Shown: positions 49,901 to 61,150, counted from the first letter of the stretch. The stretch: DNA of 64,000 nt from Mortierella alpina (GCA_029449245.1 JANATF010000015.1:186001-250000), one strand, 5' to 3'. Numbers and translations are program-made. Notes: generated by a model not told the origin, from the letters alone.

Positions 49901-52615
49901 TCCAAAGGGGTGCCTTGGTAATCACATACTTTGCCAAGTAGTCATCGACTTGGCTTCTGGAGAAGGGAGCAATGACTGCCTCTTGAAACTGTGTAATATC
50001 ACTTGACGGCCGGAAGAGATCACGATAGTCCAGCCCGATGTATTCGCTACGGCAGCTGACCACCATTTGCACCTGCCATTCTCCACAAGCGGTTGGTTGT
50101 ATACAGGTTGTGCTTCTCTTGACTTTCGTCGTAACCGTCGCAGATCAAGACAAATTTGCGCTGGGTCTTCAACTCTCGAATCTGGGAATCCGAGAGCTCA
50201 AACTTGCGCAGCTGCTTGACAATCATATCCTGTTCCGGCCTCTCGATGGCAGACAGATTGATGTGGAGTGGGATCCGGCCTTTGGTCTTCTCGTACTTTT
50301 GCCACAAGCTGTGTTCAATCTCGCGGTTGAATGTTGACTTGCCCGAACCAGAATCGCCGAGTAGAAGCAGCACCTTCTGGTCGTCGCTAGCCAAGAACTG
50401 CTCAACCTTTTCCGTCAAGTCAAACAGGACGTCGTCCGACGCTTTCAGATTGGCCTTGGCTCGAGGAGGGATGTAGACGATATCTCCTCGTTCCTTCAGT
50501 CTCTGCTGTCTCAGCTTGCGCAAATCCTCCTCGACATCCGGCTTGTTCTGAACGCGATCCAGCAATGACAGGGCTGAAAATGGTGGCTGTGAGACTTTCA
50601 GCGGGTGCTGACTCGGACCTTGTTTCAAACAGTCATCGTAAAGGGCTTGCTTTGCCTTATCGCCACTGACCTCCAGTTTCTTCAAAATTCTTCTGGCAGC
50701 TGCGCTTTCAAACGCTTAAGAAATTAAAAAGTAACAGGCACACAGTTGAAGTCAGATTGCCGCCCGTGGGAATGTCTCATCGTCACTGACTTCGGCGTTC
50801 CTTGCTATCTCAAAACATACCTTGAATGGCATTTCCAGACTGATGCTGCAAATGCAAAAGAATGTCCAAGATCCTCTGCTTCACATGCGCGTGTTGGCCC
50901 CACACAGCGTCGTTCTGATAGATCTCTGCCAAGAACTCTAGAGCGTCCTCACGAGACTCTGCATCCCAGGCCGGATTGGCTGCAAGATCGCCTAAGCGCT
51001 GACACACACCCCACTGAAAGGCAAGGCTACGTCGGCATGGAGCTTCGAGAACGAGGCTCCTGAACTTGGAGAGTTGACCGTCCCGGAGAACCCTGTCTAT
51101 GCCTCGCAAAACTGAGTACCAAGAGCGTTTGCGATCAAAGGCAAGGCCGTCCTTGAGGGCTTCAAACAAGCCTTGACCGCTTTCTACCAATGCTGTGATG
51201 CTGTCGTAGCCATCCTGGAGAGTTTGAAAGACCTTGACAACTCCATCCAGACCGTCTTCGATTTGCCCAATGCCCTCCAGAAAGCTATTGACGTCCAGAC
51301 CCTTCACAGCCTTCACCAAGCTGAAAACACCCTGAATCACATTTCCTGTGCGTCGTTTTGTCGCTTGCCACGGGCTTTCATTGTCAGGCACACACTCCAG
51401 TGCCTGGAAAGCATAGGCGGCCAAGTACACCATGTAAGGGTCGGTGCTGCCTTTCAGCCCGTTGATGTATCCGGATAGGCATTCGTGAAGAGTGACACGA
51501 TCCAGGCCCTCGACCTTGCAGTCGGCCATAGCATCTAAAACACGCGATACCGCCAACATGAGTTGATAGATGTAGCCTTGAGTTTGTTGGTGGGTGGTCT
51601 GCAATCGAGCATTCAAGACTTCCAGGATCTTGACCAGATCAGCTGCTTCGAGGTAGCCCTCGTTCGCGCCCTGTACCAACTTGGCCAGTCCCTCGAGCTA
51701 GTAGACGTCGAGCAGAGTGGAACTTTCAATGCTGCTGATAAACAATCCAAGAAGGCACCGAAAGTCGTCCATGTTAAGAAATGGGGCGATGCATGCGACC
51801 TCCGCAATAGCTGTTGGACCCTTCAGCTCATCTCGAATGAATACACGGACGAGATTCGTCGACAGGGTATTAAGCCTCTCCTGTTCGTCCTCATTGTTCC
51901 GAGTTGCTTTGACCCAGTGAAGTGCAGAGTCTTGGTGCGGGTCGTCCGATTATGGTGGTGATCTTAAGAGCCCGAGGCAATAGACAAGTTGGTGCGTGTT
52001 GACTAGACGCTCATCTGGTTCTGGAAACTTGTACTCAATCACAGGCAGGGTCTTATCTTGAGTGAAAAAGTCTCCAGCGACAGACTTGTCGACACCAATG
52101 GCAGCGGATTTACTGAGTATCAGTTGGGTCGTCGCTGATACTTTGGCCTTACTTGATGACTCGGTCGTGCTGGCGGTCTTGAGTAACGGCTGCGTCTTGA
52201 TGTCAATGTCGGCTCCAGGGGGCAGCTGAGTTGCGATGGAAGCTGCAGTCGCGAGGGACGGTAGAGGCTAGATGGACCGCTTCTCGGCGTCGGCGTATCC
52301 CCATTCCTGCGCCTTCCTGTAATTTTGCTTTGCTCTGTCATGCTTATTCAACTCCTCTAGTAGATGATTGAGCTCGAAGAAAGCACAGGCAATGGCGTGG
52401 CGTAGTTCCGCAACGTCCTGAACGGCCTCTGCGGCTTTCACGCCTTTTTTCATCTTTGATAGCGACGCCTCTGCCTCGTCACAGAGCACAAGCGCGATCT
52501 CGTGCTTCCCATCATTGCTGGCAATACGACCTTGCCTCAAATAAATATTGACGAGCTCTAGCTCTCTCTGTGGTGGGAGAGGACTCCGCTTGGATGACAC
52601 TTTGCTGTCAAACAT
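46983..52615 (-). pseudogene. NACHT-pentapeptide-WD40 STAND/NLR gene with three stops and two frameshifts
   Basis: Exon plan: 52615-50821, 50714-49419 and 49294-46983. N-terminus: a TPR-like helical segment (RELELVNIYLRQGRI ... AELRHAIACAFFEL), then a large helical repeat region (EVACIAPFLNMDDFRCLLG, LEGLAKLVQGANEGYLEA). NACHT: P-loop GDSGSGKST near 50350, Walker B FVLICDGYDE near 50135, then the sensor-like VVSCRSEYIG. After FIHKSLLEYFFSRSVFEP come pentapeptide-like repeats (49000-48780) and about 11 WD40 blades. Defects: in-frame TAG at 52268-52270, TAA at 51950-51952 and TAG at 51698-51700; a +1 or -2 shift near 50080 before QMVVSCRSEY; and a missing base near 47680 inside a WD blade. On both sides of every lesion the family pattern continues, so this is one decayed gene and not several. 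Such proteins act as fungal heterokaryon-incompatibility or innate-immunity sensors (family knowledge). Assembly error could explain the shifts but hardly three substitutions. Confidence 0.85.
47280..48660 (-). repeat. Tandem WD40-coding units of about 126 bp
   Basis: Successive blades share long near-identical blocks such as VVYSPSGHQIASGS, TVRLWDTQTGAPGP and ILSGHT, spaced 42 residues (126 bp). The similarity also shows in the DNA: the plus-strand wording GGTGTCCCA(C/G)AG(C/G)CGCAC recurs in each unit. High identity among blades is the signature of recently amplified, concertedly evolving repeats known from fungal NLRs. Confidence 0.85.
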
Positions 52616-53995
52616 GTTGCCACTTCGTGAACCTCTATTTGTGGGCAAACGGGAGAGAGCGACCTTAGATCAGTCTCTGGAATTTGATATGTGCGGGGAG
52701 CGGGGAGCGGGAAGCAACGCACACACATGCACATGCACATACACATACACAAAACAAACACACGCAGACACACACAAACATACGCAGACACATGCACTCA
52801 TGCAGATACACATACACACACAATTCCAGGCTTGATGGGTTATTGCGTGATGGACTGCAAACACCCCTACAAGTGTCGAATATAGCCGTCGAGCGAGCTG
52901 TCGACACGGTAGCCGTGGTAGACGAGGGCAGTCTATGAGGATCGAACGGAATATTAGATCCTCGTCCGCAAGAGCCACATGGACAACAAAGGGAGAGCCG
53001 ACTGTGGCTCCTACCTCTTGGTTATTAAAGAAACTTCTGCTTGTTGCTGCGTCCGGAGGTAATGATGGCTGCTGGAAGGCGAAAACACAAATCAGCTATG
53101 CAATCCTTCTTAATTCAAGCTGAACATCTGTCTCTCTACCTTTGAGAAAAAAAACGTTGCCTTTACTTATATGGGGTTCTTTGATGGGAGTGATACAGGT
53201 GCCGAGCTCCGTTTATGTCTTTACTGGCGGTTTCCCTTACTCTACTGCGAGGCCGATCAGAAAGATGCCGGATCGAGTGGCTCAGACTTGTGAACAATGA
53301 AAGTGGAGGTGGAATATCTGGCTAGAGGAGGAAGAAAAATTCACGCTCGGCCGATAAGGTGATGCTCGCTGGCAGGGTCGGTCGAGTGGAATTTCGAGAC
53401 TCTCAGCGCTGAATCGTAACAGCGGTAGAGGATATGGATGGATGAACGAAAGAGACGGTTGAGAAACAAAAGAGTGAAGGCACTGCCACCAAAACAAAGA
53501 CCATTCACACGGCTCGCCCGGAATTCGGAAGCACAAACTCGCGGGATCCAACTGAGATTGTTAGAATGAGGGCGAATGCTTCGGAAGGGCAAATCATGGT
53601 TGCTGGTTGCGAAATTCCTCTGGTCCACAGCCCAATTTTGAGTGTAATCGGCGGGTTAGGATGGATAGACTGATCTTGTAGACTCAGATACATGGTCAGG
53701 GTCGGCAAGAGGATGCTCAGTATGCCTTATGGCAGAAACTATGAGAGACGGCGAGGGCCGATGCAGAACACATGCGCATGATCCGCATTCGTAAGGAGTA
53801 TCTGGGGCGGCGAACATTGGGCAATAGAACCGCGCATCAAGGGCTGTCGCTCTATTTTATTCTCGAGGGCAAACGCACATGGACAGGATGTCCCGGACCC
53901 CCCCCCAAATCGATTTCGAGCCACACAAGCTTCCAAACTATAATTGACAAACGGACGATGGCAACGAAGGCTAGCTTTATTGTTCATGACTTTGT
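52616..53995. other. Intergenic region upstream of the NLR relic
   Basis: 1.4 kb with no recognised gene. An ACACAT/CACATACACA microsatellite occupies 52718-52825; ORFs through it are pure low-complexity. ORFs at 53282-53708 show no family resemblance. Confidence 0.45.
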
Positions 53996-54809
53996 TTAGT
54001 TGACAGGGTGTTGAGCAGGGGGGGGCGCGGCAGCAGTAGCCTGGTAATTGGGATGCTGCTGTGCAGGCACTGCGACGTACGCGTGCGTGTGTCCATTGTG
54101 GCGATGGCGATGTGTTTCGAGTTCGTCCCTGTTCTCGTACACAACGTACCACGCATATGCGATACCGGGAACATGTCCGAGAAGCGTCAGTCCGATACTG
54201 AGGAAATGCCAAGGCAAGACATCGATGGTTGGAAAGAGAATAGCATTAGCATGCTGATCATGCTTCAGAGTGTATTTTGTACACCCGTGCGCAACGCAAA
54301 ATTTTCACACTGAATCTTTAAATGCCGCATTTTCTCACGTCGCTGGAGGGAAGTGGCCATTTTTTCCCATGGCCGCACTTTTGGTTTCCCTTCAGCATCA
54401 GCGTTCATACACCATGCTCACTGTCTTACTCACCTGATGAGAAACTCACAGCCGCATCCTTGCTTAAGTACGACTATGGGGGTAATAATTGACAAAGCAG
54501 ATCCAGTCAGATACGTTGCTCAAGAAGGCTGAACTGCACGCTATTCTCTATTCACAGGAGAGTGGATGTCGATGACGGTCTAGGAGCAGCTCCTGGCAGA
54601 TGTCCATACCAGTCTACAAGGGAGAAGGAAGGAGAGAGACGGTAAATAAGATTGGTCAATGTTCTGCTGCTAGCATGGGTCATTTGGCGGCCAGGCACAA
54701 GCCATATTCGCGTTGTCGCGTCCATGGATGAGCAAGTGCGGCTTACAAGGGGCGGCAGGAAGAAGCCGACGACGAAGAGGAAGATATCCGCACCGCTAAA
54801 GTGGACCAT
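53996..54809 (-). CDS. PMP3/RCI2-family small membrane proteolipid with His-rich tail
   Basis: First exon 54809-54747 encodes MVHFSGADIFLFVVGFFLPPL, the typical first TM of Pmp3 proteins, and ends at a clean GTAAGC donor. The last exon (about 54265 or 54222 to 53996) encodes the second TM, VLPWHFLSIGLTLLGHVPGIAYAWYVVYE, split here for length as FLSIGLTLLGHVPG and AYAWYVVYE. A hydrophilic tail rich in His, Pro, Gln and Ala follows. A short middle exon probably starts after GTAG at about 54598 (TGMDICQELL); its end and the next acceptor could not be fixed, so the residues between the two TMs are uncertain. Pmp3 proteins sit in the plasma membrane and affect membrane potential and salt tolerance in yeast. 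The tail of about 45 residues is long for the family. Divergent from aspartokinase, 221 bp apart. Confidence 0.75.
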
Positions 54810-55030
54810 GGTGGAAGTGCTGTGGATGGTGAATGTGAGGATGAGTGGATGAGTGAGTGGATGAGTGAGTGAAAGAGAGGAAGAGAGAGAGAGACCGAGC
54901 AGGAGAATGACATAAGGAGCCTTGGCATAGAGGTAAAGCACGTGCCCCTCCGCAGACTGCATGAACAAGACCCCTCTCGTCCACCCGTAGCTTCTCTTTC
55001 CACACGCTCTTCGCTCCCCCCGTGTTCCCA

Positions 55031-57155
55031 ATGGCAGCCCCGTTGTCGGCAAGGAGATTCTTCCCGCCCCACATCGACCTCGAGATCAGCCAGTCCACTG
55101 AATCGCAGCCCTCCCATCGCACCCCATGTCACAAGCCATGGGTCGTCCAAAAGTTTGGTGGCACCAGCATCGGGAAGTTTGTCGAGACCATCACCGGCAC
55201 CATTGTCCCGTACGTCGCCCCATGGACATTGCAGACTCGAGCTCGTGTTACCCCTCGACGCTGGCAACAGATCAACCCTATGCCCCTCCATGCCTCGCCA
55301 TAGTGCTTTGCGCCTCGCGTGCTGACCCATTCGATCTCTTCTCACTCTTGCCTTCTCCATGGCAGGTCATATCTGCCCACGAACAGAGTAGCAGTGGTGT
55401 GCTCTGCACGGAGCAGTGAGTCCAAGTCCCTGGGAACGACCAATAGGTACGCTTGAAAAACGATTGGGCTGGATGGCGTATTCCATCTCGGTTGAGCCAA
55501 ATCTTTATTTTCATCTCCCGCCAGTGGGCAGTCCGCAAAGTGATGCGATCTGACACGATGTTTCCCACGGTGGTGTGTTCTCACTCTCTTGCTGTAGGCT
55601 GCTCAAGGCTGCGGCTTCGGCCTTGGTGTCTGGATCCATTGAATACATCGAGACTGTGCAGGACATCCGCCTCGACCACCTTCAGACAGCACAGGACCAC
55701 ATTTCCGACCCGGATATCCTGAGGCGTGTGCAAGCTGAGCTGAACGAGGACTGTGATCGTCTCGGAGTTTTCTTGAGGGCAGTCCAGGTATTTCATCAGT
55801 CGCACACACCACTATGCAGGCGGAGTGGTCGCACCAACGCTATTTTTGAATGTATTAATACATGTGGGACAATTGCAGCTCTGACAGTAGTTATCCATCG
55901 CGTGCCATAGACTATTGAGGAAATTTCGCCACGATCAAAAGACACCATTATGGCGGTCGGAGAAAAGCTGTCGTGCAGGATTGTCGCTGGATTGTTGGAG
56001 GACCACGGCATTGAAACACAGCTCATCAGTCTCGAGAACGTCATCGAGGCTGTCTTTGACATCAATTGTCTGGACCAGAATTTTTACGATTATCTCTCCC
56101 GTGCCTTTGCAGCAGCAGTTTCAAACTGCGGGCACCGGGTTCCTGTTATTACCGGTAAGGGATGCAATACGTAGCATTGTTAACATTTCAGTCTCGTCTG
56201 CCATGTGACTAATACGGTGTTCTTTATGAAATGGTAAGGGTTCTTTGGGCCTGTACCAGGAAGCCTATTGACCAGTATAGGTCGTGGATACACAGATTTG
56301 GCGGCTGCGCTACTAGCAGTGGGATTGGACGCAGAGGAGTTGCAGGTCTGGAAAGAGGTTGACGGTATCTTCACAGCCGACCCACGTAAAGTCAAGGACG
56401 CTCGCTTGCTCAACATCATTACACCTGAGGAGGCTTCTGAGTTGACGTACTATGGATCAGAGGTCATCCACCCATTCACGATGGAGCAGGTTATACGAGC
56501 TCAGATCCCAATTAGGATCAAGAATGTCATGAACCCTTCGGGCTCCGGGACCATCATCTTCCCTGATCAACCTCCTTCAGGGATGACAACCCCTACTACA
56601 GGCCGCATGACACCACCGCTATCTTCGAGGATGCTTCTCGACAACGGGTACCAGTTGGACTTGTCCAGGCGACATCCGACAGCAGTGACGATCAAGGATA
56701 ATGTTTGGGTGCTCAACGTCCATTCGAATCGCAAATCAGTCTCACATGGATTTTTTGCCCAGATCTTTGGCACACTTGACAAGCATGGAATCGCCATTGA
56801 TCTCATTTCAACCTCTGAGGTGCACATCTCGATGGCTATGGGCGCGAGCGTGAACAATGTAGAGATGCAGAAGGCGCTAAAGCACCTGAGGAGTATTGGG
56901 ACAGTCGACGTCATGAAAGGAATGGCGATCTTATCTCTGGTGGGCAAGCAAATGAAGAACATGGTGGGTATCTCTGGTCGAATGTTCTCGACCATGGCAA
57001 AGGTGGGAATTAATATCGAGATGATCTCGCAGGGCGCATCAGAGATCAACATTTCTTGCGTGATTTTGGAGAGTCAGGCACTCCAAGCCATGAATGTGAT
57101 TCATGCAGAGCTGCTGAGCGATGTGGGTAGAGTTCCGGAGACAAGCTACTTTTGA
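55031..57155 (+). CDS. HOM3: Aspartokinase with two C-terminal ACT domains
   Basis: Five exons: 55031-55209, 55366-55446, 55598-55787, 55911-56154 and 56239-57155 (536 aa; yeast Hom3 527). All are GT-AG and in frame. It phosphorylates aspartate, the first step toward threonine and methionine in fungi. Kinase hallmarks: KFGGTSIGKF at residues about 41-50, VVCSARSSESKSLGTTNRLL, FGPVPGSLLTSIGRGYTDLAAALLA (read in two parts), EVDGIFTADPRKV, and TPEEASELTYYGSEVIHPFT. Two ACT modules follow (HGFFAQIFGTLDKHGIAIDL and SGRMFSTMAKVGINIEMIS), the usual site of threonine feedback control. It ends VGRVPETSYF. A Ser/Thr/Pro-rich insert (about residues 370-395) separates the kinase from the ACT region. Confidence 0.96.
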
Positions 57156-57310
57156 ACTGAGGAAAATATAACTATAGACAAGATAGACAGTGTGCATAGA
57201 ACCAACATTCCAACACTGAGTGCCGGAGGTTCGCACAGCACTTGACAAGAAACGCCGATGGAGACGGAGGAGGAATAAACGGAGTAAAGGTCATGCACCA
57301 CGGCAAAAAG

Positions 57311-57412
57311 GAAGAGGGAGGGATTTGAACCCACGACTGCTGTAAAGCAGACTGCAGATAAGACAGAAGTTTTGCGGTTGCAGCGCCTTGGACCATGCTC
57401 GGCCACCTCTTC
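57311..57412 (-). tRNA. Class II tRNA-like sequence (Leu/Ser type), possibly intron-bearing or decayed
   Basis: On the minus strand the ends GAAGAGG and CCTCTTC pair perfectly as a 7-bp acceptor stem. An A-box-like TGGCCGAGCATGG with a GG in the D loop and a B-box-like GGTTCAAATCC are at the right places. A CTGC/GCAG hairpin could be the long variable arm of Leu/Ser tRNAs. CTGCA and TGCAG could be the anticodon stem, but they enclose 22 nt, which needs an intron, and the residue at position 33 would be C instead of the near-universal U. I therefore cannot read an anticodon. It may be a tRNA-derived element instead of a working tRNA. Confidence 0.45.
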
Positions 57413-58803
57413 AGCTATTTACAGTAATAGAGCGTCAACAAATGTGTTGTTGCGATGAACAAATGTGTTGTTGCGATGTGCAACGGTGAAAGAATTAGGT
57501 TTGGAGGCGCAGCGTCTGTGAAACTGCGCCTCCAGGGCAGGCCAGCTTTCCGCTTTACCTTTGAGAAAAGGCCTATAGAGCTATCAGCATGAAGTAAGAT
57601 GGCAAAATTACCCTCAAAAAGCTTACTGAACCTCCCTGGCAACGAGCAGAGGCACACTCTTGTCGCTTTGTCTGGGTGGCTGTTCATGTTCTCCAGACGC
57701 TGGCGCGATCCGTTTTCGAATCAGCCTCATAGTCATCGAGCTAGCGACTGTCTAAATATACCCATACTTTGACCCCCCGTTTGAAGTTCTTCTGGCTTCG
57801 CTACATCTAATCTGTCACGCGCATCGCATTCTCACTGGAAGCAGGCGCACTGTTGCGACCGCTGTCACCGGAATTAAGAATGGCATTCTCGCATGAAGCA
57901 GACGCACTGCATCCACCGACTGGAAACATCGATGTTTTCACTGGAGGCCAGCTCGCTGTTCCCACCGCTTTCGTTGAGGAAAGTAGTCATGTTATTTCGC
58001 TGGAATGCAAGAAAATGGGAGAATGGAAATAAAAACCAAAATGAGCATACAGAATTAGTCGTGTGCACGCCAACACACGACTTTTGGCACACGACATGTC
58101 CGACTTTTTGTATTTGCCTTTATACCGATGGACTCAAGCACACACGCGCAAAAATCTGAAATTGTATTCGCGTATATTTATGTGAATAGACACACGCCTG
58201 CACACGCCTGCACGCCCACAATTGGGAGGGAGGAGAGGGTCCCTGCATGGAGTCGAGCGAGTCCAAGCTGGACCTAGCGTATATTAGAGCTCCCTTGAAA
58301 CATTTTGCGACCAGACCGTTGCTTCGGAGGTTTGCGCATATCGTTGTTGCATGACTGGTCAGGGGAATCGCCTGGCGAAATTAGTACCGTAGCTTCTTCT
58401 CTGTACCTCCAGTGCACGGCTCTGAGGCAATCCTCCTCAAGATGAAAGGACACAGTCCTAGGCTAACTTGGCTTCGTTTACAGTTATTGCGACTAAAACA
58501 CGCTGCGAATGTCATTTGATATTCTGCCCACACCCCACACATACTGGCGCCCTTCCATTCTTAGCCACCTCGCCCAAGAAGATCCCCATTGGATAATGGA
58601 TACCCTAGCCTTGTTAGGGTTGCCTTCAGTGGCGACAAGTTCTTTCGTAGAATTAGAGCCATATACGTGTAATCTTCTATGATGATGCGCGAAAATCCAG
58701 AAACTACGTAGGGGAAAAGTGAATAAATTCTGCTCGTAGGTCAAGAGTACGGATCATTTTTTTGCGGTGGAGCCAAAGTGAAGGATAATAAATAATAATA
58801 ATC
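57413..58803. other. Accessory intergenic region with short duplications
   Basis: No gene recognised. It contains the 21-bp tandem repeat at 57437-57478, and a stretch at 57475-57570 related to 61195-61265 near the second tRNA-like element. Partial repeats of GAAGCAGRCGCACTG occur at 57838-57853 and 57896-57911. Short ORFs on both strands lack coding character. Confidence 0.45.
57437..57478. repeat. 21-bp perfect tandem duplication
   Basis: AACAAATGTG followed by TTGTTGCGATG occurs twice in a row, at 57437-57457 and 57458-57478, with no mismatch seen. Confidence 0.9.
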
Positions 58804-59698
58804 TTACCACGAGAGCCGGTACATCTCCTGTGTCAGCTTTTGCACCACCACCTTCTCATTGCAGCAGTATAAAAGAAGCGCTACGGCTTCCGCAAGAGAA
58901 TTCAACAGCCTTTCCAGGTTAGGCATTATCTCATCATCGAAAATGCTAATCTCCTTCCTGTCCTGGAATATATTCAGGATTCGGCTGAGGAAAACACCTA
59001 CGGATTTCCCATTGTCGTGAACCCGATGGAAGGCATCTGACACCCACGCCTTCTGCAAAGCAGCGCCACTTCCTTTGGCATTCACTTCTTTAGCTACTCG
59101 GCTTAGAAAAGATGATGCCATAGATGCATCTCCGGATGCCGGATAGACAATACAGAGGGTAAAAACAGACGCGGCTTGAGCCGACACCATGTTACTAATC
59201 AAATAAGAGGAAGATCGACCCATCCGATATGAGTCCGTTGAGCAGAGATGGGATCGGATTTGGCGGAGGAGGTCGGTTCCGAACCGTGGGACGTGGCTTC
59301 CAGAGACGATATCTGACGCCAACTCAAAGGAACGCTTATCAACAAAGATTTTGACATCCTCATTGCCGGTGGTCGCAAAGGCACCGCAACAGGAACCAGC
59401 TGTGAAGCCGCACTCGGAAGAGCAATCCCTCTCCAGTCTCCAAACCTCTGTAACAAGGACGTTGAAGGTCTTGCAACCGATTACAAGCCGCTCGTCATTC
59501 TTGTCGAGCACGACGCGACATACGCTAGCATGCTGATAAGAACTGGACACTGATGGCTGTGAAATTGAGGAGACTTGCTTTAGGATTGAAGAGAATTGCG
59601 CCGGCGAACAAAACAGCAGTGTAACGTACTGAGACCTACTGGGTTCCAGGGAGTTTACCTCTTTAGTCGGAGACCATTTCCCTTTTTATCAAAGCTCA
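58804..59698 (-). CDS. Orphan protein, unknown function
   Basis: Ending at 58804, the frame stays open upstream to about 59698, beyond the ATG-like start of the longest simple ORF (about 59550). The extra stretch (TKEVNSLEPSRSQYVTLLF, then SPAQFSSILKQVSS) looks coding, so the true start or a first exon lies near or above 59700. The body includes CRVVLDKNDERLVIGCK and a Cys-rich segment (CSSECGFTAGSCCG), and ends in hydrophobic helices (LLNSLAEAVALLLYCC). No signal peptide can be judged without the real start. I recognise no family. It lies in the accessory part of the window, near tRNA-like repeats and a transposase, and could be a lineage-specific gene or part of a mobile element. Confidence 0.45.
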
Positions 59699-59800
59699 TT
59701 GAGTGTATAGATAGCCCGTGGCAGGACACCTATAAAAGAGTCCTGCCTCGGCATAAAATAAACATCAACTCTTTGTCTCCTTGACTTCCCCTATTCCACT

Positions 59801-60957
59801 CTACGTTTCAAGCAATAGAATCAAGATGGAAAGATCTTGCATGACGTTGGTCATGTTCTGTTGCTTGCACTCAAGGATGCGGCAAATCTGATCGTACTGT
59901 GGAGCGAGATCCGGTCGAAGAATCTTTCCCACGGACACCGTCATCGTCCTAATCTCTACCTCGTCCTTCTTCTTTGTCTCGACATCCTTGTCTGCTCCTG
60001 CAGCTTCCACTTTCCCCTCTGCAGCTGCAACTGCTGCATCCCATGAACTGTCGAAACTTTCCGCCACTGCATTGTGCCAAGCCTTGTCACCAGAGCCCGT
60101 CTTTCTGTTCATGTATCCATAGTTGCATTCCTTCCCAAGTCCATAATTGACTTTGTAAGCCTCAATTGCATCTTTGAGGATCCCCTTTGGACATGACATC
60201 CTCTCAAACGCTGTCTTGATCTCGGCCTTTCTCCTTGCAATATAATTGGCTTTGCCCTCTGAGCCAAACTTCTTCTCGCTGGTGATGCGGGGCACTTCCT
60301 TCTCCAGTTTTGTTCGTAGGATCCGCAGACTAAAGATGTATAACGTGGTGATATATTAGTAAAAAAGCTTTTGAGCAGCTGTTCCATAGCAAAGGTGGTT
60401 TACCTGGCCTCTTGCATCGCTTGCTCGCAGTCATCTTTCTCAAGCAAGAAATTCTCTCGTCGTCGCTTTCTTGACCGTGGCTCGTTCCGGTAGATAGTGC
60501 GCACTACAGCAGGATATTGATGGAGTGCGGCATGGGGCAAGGCAGAAGGTATGGCAGGAGACGTTGCTTGTACGGGAGGCTGTAGAGGAGGGGTGAAGTG
60601 CCGAGATGGTGCTAGAATCAAATACTGGCTGGTTTTATGAAACGAGTCAACACAGTGTAGAAAGGCAGGACCATGGCCAGTAGGTGCTGAACCAAAGACG
60701 TGCGTCTTTGCTCGCGTCGAAAAGTGGCGGATGGTGATGTTGAGGCGCTCAGAGATGGACATCGAGGACAGCGCCACGATCCCAAGCTTTGCCAAAGCGG
60801 AAACGGCCTTTGTTGCACTCTCGTTGCATTCGCTGGGTTCATAGAGCTCGACGGCCCTGTTAATTCTCGTGGCAAGGATCGTGTTGTGTGTGGGTGCCCG
60901 GGCGTTTGTGAGCCAGCTCTCATCGTTGAGGACTTGGAAGGGTGTTGCTGTCGACAT
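59801..60957 (-). CDS. Orphan protein, unknown function (two exons)
   Basis: Exons 60957-60404 and 60329-59801 (360 aa); the intron has GTAAAC...TTTAG borders and keeps frame (QEA|SLRILRTKLEKEVP). The N-terminal half includes TRINRAVELYEPSECNESA and a Pro-rich stretch, then a basic cluster NEPRSRKRRREN that could be a nuclear localisation signal. The C-terminal half is helical and charged (GKANYIARRKAEIKTAFERM, ECNYGYMNRKTGSGDKAWHN). I do not recognise the family. Its position between a tRNA-like repeat and another orphan gene suggests a lineage-specific or element-associated gene. Confidence 0.6.
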
Positions 60958-61036
60958 GATACCCCTGACCGCGCGTGAGGATATCGTGAGTTTGTCAGAG
61001 GAAACGGGCGAAAGAGAAGTGGAGCCAGTTCTTTAA

Positions 61037-61150
61037 GGGACATGCGAGTCGAACTCGGAGCCGTTAGTCACGTTTTGTAAGAACAAACGTCGTTCTGTCT
61101 GCAACTTTCCTACTCTGCTATGCGCCTGGACCATGCTCGACCGCCTCTTC
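61037..61150 (-). pseudogene. Degenerate tRNA-like element related to the one at 57.3 kb
   Basis: On the minus strand it begins GAAGAGGCGGTCGAGCATGG, close to the 57.3-kb element's first 20 bases, and has a B-box-like AGTTCGACTCG about 85 bp downstream. The 3' part does not pair with the GAAGAGG end, and the middle differs from the other copy, so it is not a functional tRNA fold. Both copies also share about 45 bp of 5' flank (CCTCCAAACCT...CGTTGCAC). Confidence 0.45.

Noticed and set aside
51563-51961. Plus-strand 132-codon ORF opposite the NLR relic
   Set aside because: The minus strand carries the recognisable NLR helical-repeat sequence here, interrupted only by point lesions.
51698-52270. 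Possible stop-codon reassignment (TAA/TAG read as Gln)
   Set aside because: Other intact genes in the window end at TAA or TAG with no conserved continuation, so a standard code with a pseudogene fits better.
52558-52938. Cys/Met/Val and His/Thr repeat ORFs
   Set aside because: Products of the ACAC-rich simple repeat at 52718-52825.
54743-55360. Minus-strand 205-codon ORF over the PMP3/aspartokinase boundary
   Set aside because: Antisense to aspartokinase exon 1 and in a different frame from the PMP3 first exon.
58804-60957. Merging the two orphan genes into one transcript
   Set aside because: The upstream gene ends in a clear stop at 59801 and no splice path bypassing it kept frame into the downstream one.
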